The notes under the pieces are model-generated. The model ran no database searches. It was given only the letters and a program-made list of their open reading frames with translations, and was not told the origin of the DNA. Positions 61,503 through 64,000 of a stretch of 64,000 bases of DNA are shown here, one piece after another. The stretch is taken from positions 62,001 to 126,000 of the forward strand of contig JAIXWQ010000010.1 of assembly GCA_027491195.1 (NCBI GenBank). Reading direction: 5' to 3'. Positions within the stretch are counted from its first letter, which is position 1; each line of letters begins with the position of its first letter. This DNA is from Cytophagaceae bacterium. Its GTDB lineage: Bacteria > Bacteroidota > Bacteroidia > Cytophagales > Spirosomataceae. A program made the translations under genes and the position numbers.

Positions 61503-62940
61503 AGTTTATATCCGTTAATGAAATAACGGGCTTGAGGTCTAGCTTTCTACCTTCTTCGATCAGCAAATCCCAACCAGAGGCTAATTCGTTCCGAATAACT
61601 CCTTCCAGTACTGCCTCGCGCATGGCGATTTTTATCAAACCAATTTCGCGACCAGGGCCGATATCAAAAACTTGCATAATGATTTCGCCCGAGAATACGG
61701 GTTGGAAATTCCGTAGGGAATCGCTCGCCTCTACCTCTTTCAGTTTTTGTTCAACGATATCGAAATTGCGCAGATAACGTTTTACTTTGTCTCCATTTTT
61801 AGAGGTAATATCTGCCCGACATAAAGTCATTAAGGCTTCAAGTTCTTCGCCTGCTTCGAATAAGAGGCGACGTAAAGCGGAAGCCGTGATTTCTTCTTTA
61901 GAAAGGGCGATGGGGCGTAAATGAAGGCGAACGAGCTTTTGGACCAGCTTCATCTTTTCATTTAAGGGCAATTTCAAGCGTTTGAAAATGTTGGGAACCT
62001 GGCGGGCACCCATTTCTTCGTGGCCATGAAAAGTCCAGCCTTTGCCTTGAGCGAAACGCTTGGTTTGCGGTTTGGCAATATCATGTAAAATCGCAGCCCA
62101 GCGCCACCAAAGGTCGTTCGTATTCTCCGAAATATTATCTAATACCTGTAACGTGTGGTAGAAATTGTCTTTATGTCCTTTGCCATCTTCCGTGTCTACA
62201 CCCTTCAATTTCATAAACTCTGGGAAGATTATCGGTAGGATTTCACAGGCATCCAATAAAAGAAAGCCGTAAGACGGTTTCTTACATAAAATCATTTTGT
62301 TAAGCTCGTCGGAAATTCGCTCCATCGAAATGATGGACAAGCGATCTTTCTCCGTTTTTAAGGCCTCAAAAGTCTCGGGATAAATATCAAAACCAAGCTG
62401 TGCTGCAAAACGAACTGCGCGCATCATGCGTAAAGGATCATCTGAAAAGGTAATTCCTGGAGCGAGCGGGGTGCGAATGATTTTGGCTTTCAAATCATCC
62501 AATCCATTAAATGGGTCTAATAATTTCCCCCAATGAACTTTATTCAATTGCACCGCCATGGCATTGATGGTGAAATCGCGGCGGTTTTGGTCGTCTTCTA
62601 AAGACCCTTCCTCTACGACTGGCTTGCGAGAATCCCGGTTATAGGATTCTTTTCTGGCACCCACGAATTCCAAATCCCAGTCATCGACTTTGATCATTGC
62701 CGTACCAAAATTCTTAAAAACCGAAACGGCGTGTTCTGGTAAATCAAATTCTTTAGCAACTTCTAATGCTAAATCAATCCCTGAACCAATACATACGACA
62801 TCAATGTCCTTACACTCTCGACCTAAAATCGCATCACGCACATAGCCACCGATGACATAACTATCTACCCCCAAACGATCAGCCGCTAAGCCGATTTTGG
62901 AAAATATAGGATCCGCGACTATCTCCTTCCCTTCTATCAT
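61501..62940 (-). CDS. cca: CCA tRNA nucleotidyltransferase / poly(A) polymerase family with HD domain
   Basis: The 479-residue class II nucleotidyltransferase has YVIGGYVRDAILGRECKDIDVVCIG with the catalytic Asp pair, RRDFTINAMAVQL and ITFSDDPLRMMRAVRFAAQLGF. An HD domain follows (RWAAILHDIAKPQT, TFHGHEEMG). It adds or repairs the tRNA 3' CCA. The tRNA-Glu gene here encodes no CCA, which agrees with the need for this enzyme. It begins directly after the tsaC stop. Confidence 0.94.
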   Translation of the reverse strand: MIEGKEIVADPIFSKIGLAADRLGVDSYVIGGYVRDAILGRECKDIDVVCIGSGIDLALEVAKEFDLPEHAVSVFKNFGTAMIKVDDWDLEFVGARKESYNRDSRKPVVEEGSLEDDQNRRDFTINAMAVQLNKVHWGKLLDPFNGLDDLKAKIIRTPLAPGITFSDDPLRMMRAVRFAAQLGFDIYPETFEALKTEKDRLSIISMERISDELNKMILCKKPSYGFLLLDACEILPIIFPEFMKLKGVDTEDGKGHKDNFYHTLQVLDNISENTNDLWWRWAAILHDIAKPQTKRFAQGKGWTFHGHEEMGARQVPNIFKRLKLPLNEKMKLVQKLVRLHLRPIALSKEEITASALRRLLFEAGEELEALMTLCRADITSKNGDKVKRYLRNFDIVEQKLKEVEASDSLRNFQPVFSGEIIMQVFDIGPGREIGLIKIAMREAVLEGVIRNELASGWDLLIEEGRKLDLKPVISLTDIN

Positions 62941-63504
62941 CTAACCTCTGATTAATTTATAATCGCCGTGCAAACCTAATTGAACGATTTTACTTGCTTT
63001 TTTTGCCGGGCCCTCGCCTGCTGGATTCTTTAACACATGAGCTACCCCTGTTACAATGGAAGGAGCAATGCCTGCAAAATTCAAAGGTGAAGGCTCTCCA
63101 GAAAGATTCGCAGACGTGGATACGATCCCTCTTTGGTAGCGATAAACCAAACCTTTGCAAAACTCATCCTTAACTAGGCGAATGGCAATACTGCTATCTG
63201 GCCCCAATAACAAAGGGGAAACGTTTTTTCCTTTGGGATAGATAACTGTCAAAGGATCCTCTGCAAATTCGACCAGGTCCCAAGCAACATCCGGCACCTG
63301 CTCTACATACTCACTTAATTGCTCGATTTTCGAAATCAACAAAATCAATCCCTTATTCGCAGGCCTATTTTTAAGTTCGAGAATCTTTTCAATGGCTTCT
63401 TCATTCCGGACATCACATCCTAAACCCCAAATGGTGTCACTGGGGTATAATAATACGCCTCCAGCTTTTAAAGTTTGAATCGCTTCGTGGTATATATTTT
63501 GCAT
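62941..63504 (-). CDS. L-threonylcarbamoyladenylate synthase (Sua5/YrdC/YciO family)
   Basis: The 187-residue protein has AIQTLKAGGVLLYPSDTIWGLGCDV, RPANKGLILLI and IVSTSANLSGEPSPLNF, the YrdC fold motifs. It makes the threonylcarbamoyl-AMP used for t6A37 of tRNAs, or is the YciO paralogue. The short form lacks the Sua5 C-terminal domain. ATG 63504 is preferred over GTG 63513. It is operonic with cca; both act on tRNA. Confidence 0.92.
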   Translation of the reverse strand: MQNIYHEAIQTLKAGGVLLYPSDTIWGLGCDVRNEEAIEKILELKNRPANKGLILLISKIEQLSEYVEQVPDVAWDLVEFAEDPLTVIYPKGKNVSPLLLGPDSSIAIRLVKDEFCKGLVYRYQRGIVSTSANLSGEPSPLNFAGIAPSIVTGVAHVLKNPAGEGPAKKASKIVQLGLHGDYKLIRG

Positions 63505-63574
63505 AATTGTCACAAAGGTAAGATTAATTTATTCATTTCTGAGCGGGAGAGACAAGGTTTAGAGTGATTTTAGC

Positions 63575-63582
63575 TACCTTTG
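63575..63582 (+). promoter_or_regulatory. -7 box for argS
   Basis: TACCTTTG matches TAnnTTTG 25 bases before the argS ATG; no TTG is seen at 19 bases upstream. Confidence 0.5.
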
Positions 63583-63607
63583 CAGATTGACAAATCAGAC
63601 CCTTTTC

Positions 63608-64000
63608 ATGTCGAGCATACAACAACAATTACAAGAGCAATTAGCTAAAGGCCTACACGAATTATTCAGCATCGAAGTAACTGAAATCGTTTTACAAGAG
63701 ACGAAAAAGGAGTTCGAAGGTGCGTATACCCTCGTTGTTTTCCCCTATACAAAACAAGCAGGCAAAGCTCCTGCAGCCATTGCTACTGATTTAGGGAACT
63801 ATTTGTTAGCGAATTGTTCCATCGTAAAAGCCTTCCAAGTAGTTCAAGGTTTCTTGAACATTTCGATTCAAGATTCGGCTTGGTTAAGTGTTTTAGCAGA
63901 AGTAGCCTCAGATAAAAACCCTTTCCAATTAGCATCAAAAGGGGAAAAAGTATTGATCGAATACTCGTCACCTAACACCAATAAACCATTACACTTAGGT
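63608..64000 (+). CDS. argS: Arginyl-tRNA synthetase (3' partial)
   Basis: The frame runs open from ATG 63608 to the window end (131 codons). The N-terminal Add1-type domain (MSSIQQQLQEQLAKGLHELF, GAYTLVVFPYTKQAGKAPAAIATDLGNYL) leads into VLIEYSSPNTNKPLHLG, the start of the class I HIGH motif. The catalytic and anticodon-binding domains lie beyond the window. Confidence 0.94.
   Translation, partial: MSSIQQQLQEQLAKGLHELFSIEVTEIVLQETKKEFEGAYTLVVFPYTKQAGKAPAAIATDLGNYLLANCSIVKAFQVVQGFLNISIQDSAWLSVLAEVASDKNPFQLASKGEKVLIEYSSPNTNKPLHLG

Overview
The window is an ordinary stretch of chromosome from a member of the Bacteroidota, most likely an aquatic Cytophagales bacterium of the Spirosomaceae/Aquirufa type (inference). 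The evidence is: promoters of the Bacteroidota pattern (TTG, 19 nt, TAnnTTTG), no Shine-Dalgarno sequences, a secreted protein with a type IX sorting tail, and typical genes such as DUF3109, DUF2721, a group 2 PyrF and SufC-D-S-E with bacilliredoxin. Coding density is high. Many neighbours touch or overlap by 1-4 bases, and convergent genes often overlap at their 3' ends.

Layout. 1-2393: MazG-like hydrolase, response regulator and histidine kinase in one operon, followed by a heptamer tandem repeat that supplies the kinase stop codon. 2632-11582: mostly minus strand, with a secreted TPR protein, gyrA, a LacI-type regulator, folB, a DivIVA-like protein with an AT-hook-like tail, a WD40 protein, a phosphopantetheinyl transferase (plus strand) and a SirB1-like protein. 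11664-14596: galE-rfbB-rfbA, nucleotide-sugar synthesis. 14603-21234: chromate transporter family, 2OG-Fe(II) oxygenase, exported superoxide dismutase, recR, clpS, sodium:solute symporter and an alginate-export-type porin.

21249-23799: an AT-rich islet carrying a lipoprotein and a secreted trypsin-like protease. It is bounded by a tRNA-Glu gene and a degenerate 60-base copy of that tRNA's 3' end and terminator. 23985-39124: glgB, pyrF, rfbC, pyrR-pyrB, a glycosyltransferase, an M16 peptidase, hemW, mtgA, an alkyltransferase-like protein, a lytic transglycosylase, methyltransferases, rlmB, an SDR and pth. 39373-40038: a small secreted protein followed by two copies of a 27-base element, each leading into a hairpin terminator.

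40063-50936: metG, rpsU, xerC/D, thrB, thrA, an ExbB-ExbD-DUF421 operon, a Ppx/GppA phosphatase and a TPR protein. 51015-59404: a double M16 protease, then the SUF iron-sulfur operon (sufC-sufD-sufS-sufE-DUF59-bacilliredoxin, without sufB), divergent from a HesB/IscA gene across a perfect 10-base dyad, then maf. 59467-64000: a MarR regulator with a palindrome exactly filling its promoter spacer, yceI, two structured hairpins that share a loop sequence, a nitroreductase, cca, tsaC and the start of argS.

No CRISPR array, transposase, phage gene or recognisable defence system is visible. I see no large undescribed gene system. The least explained signals are non-coding: the shared-loop hairpin pair, the duplicated 27-base element with terminators, the heptamer repeat, and the tRNA-bounded islet.
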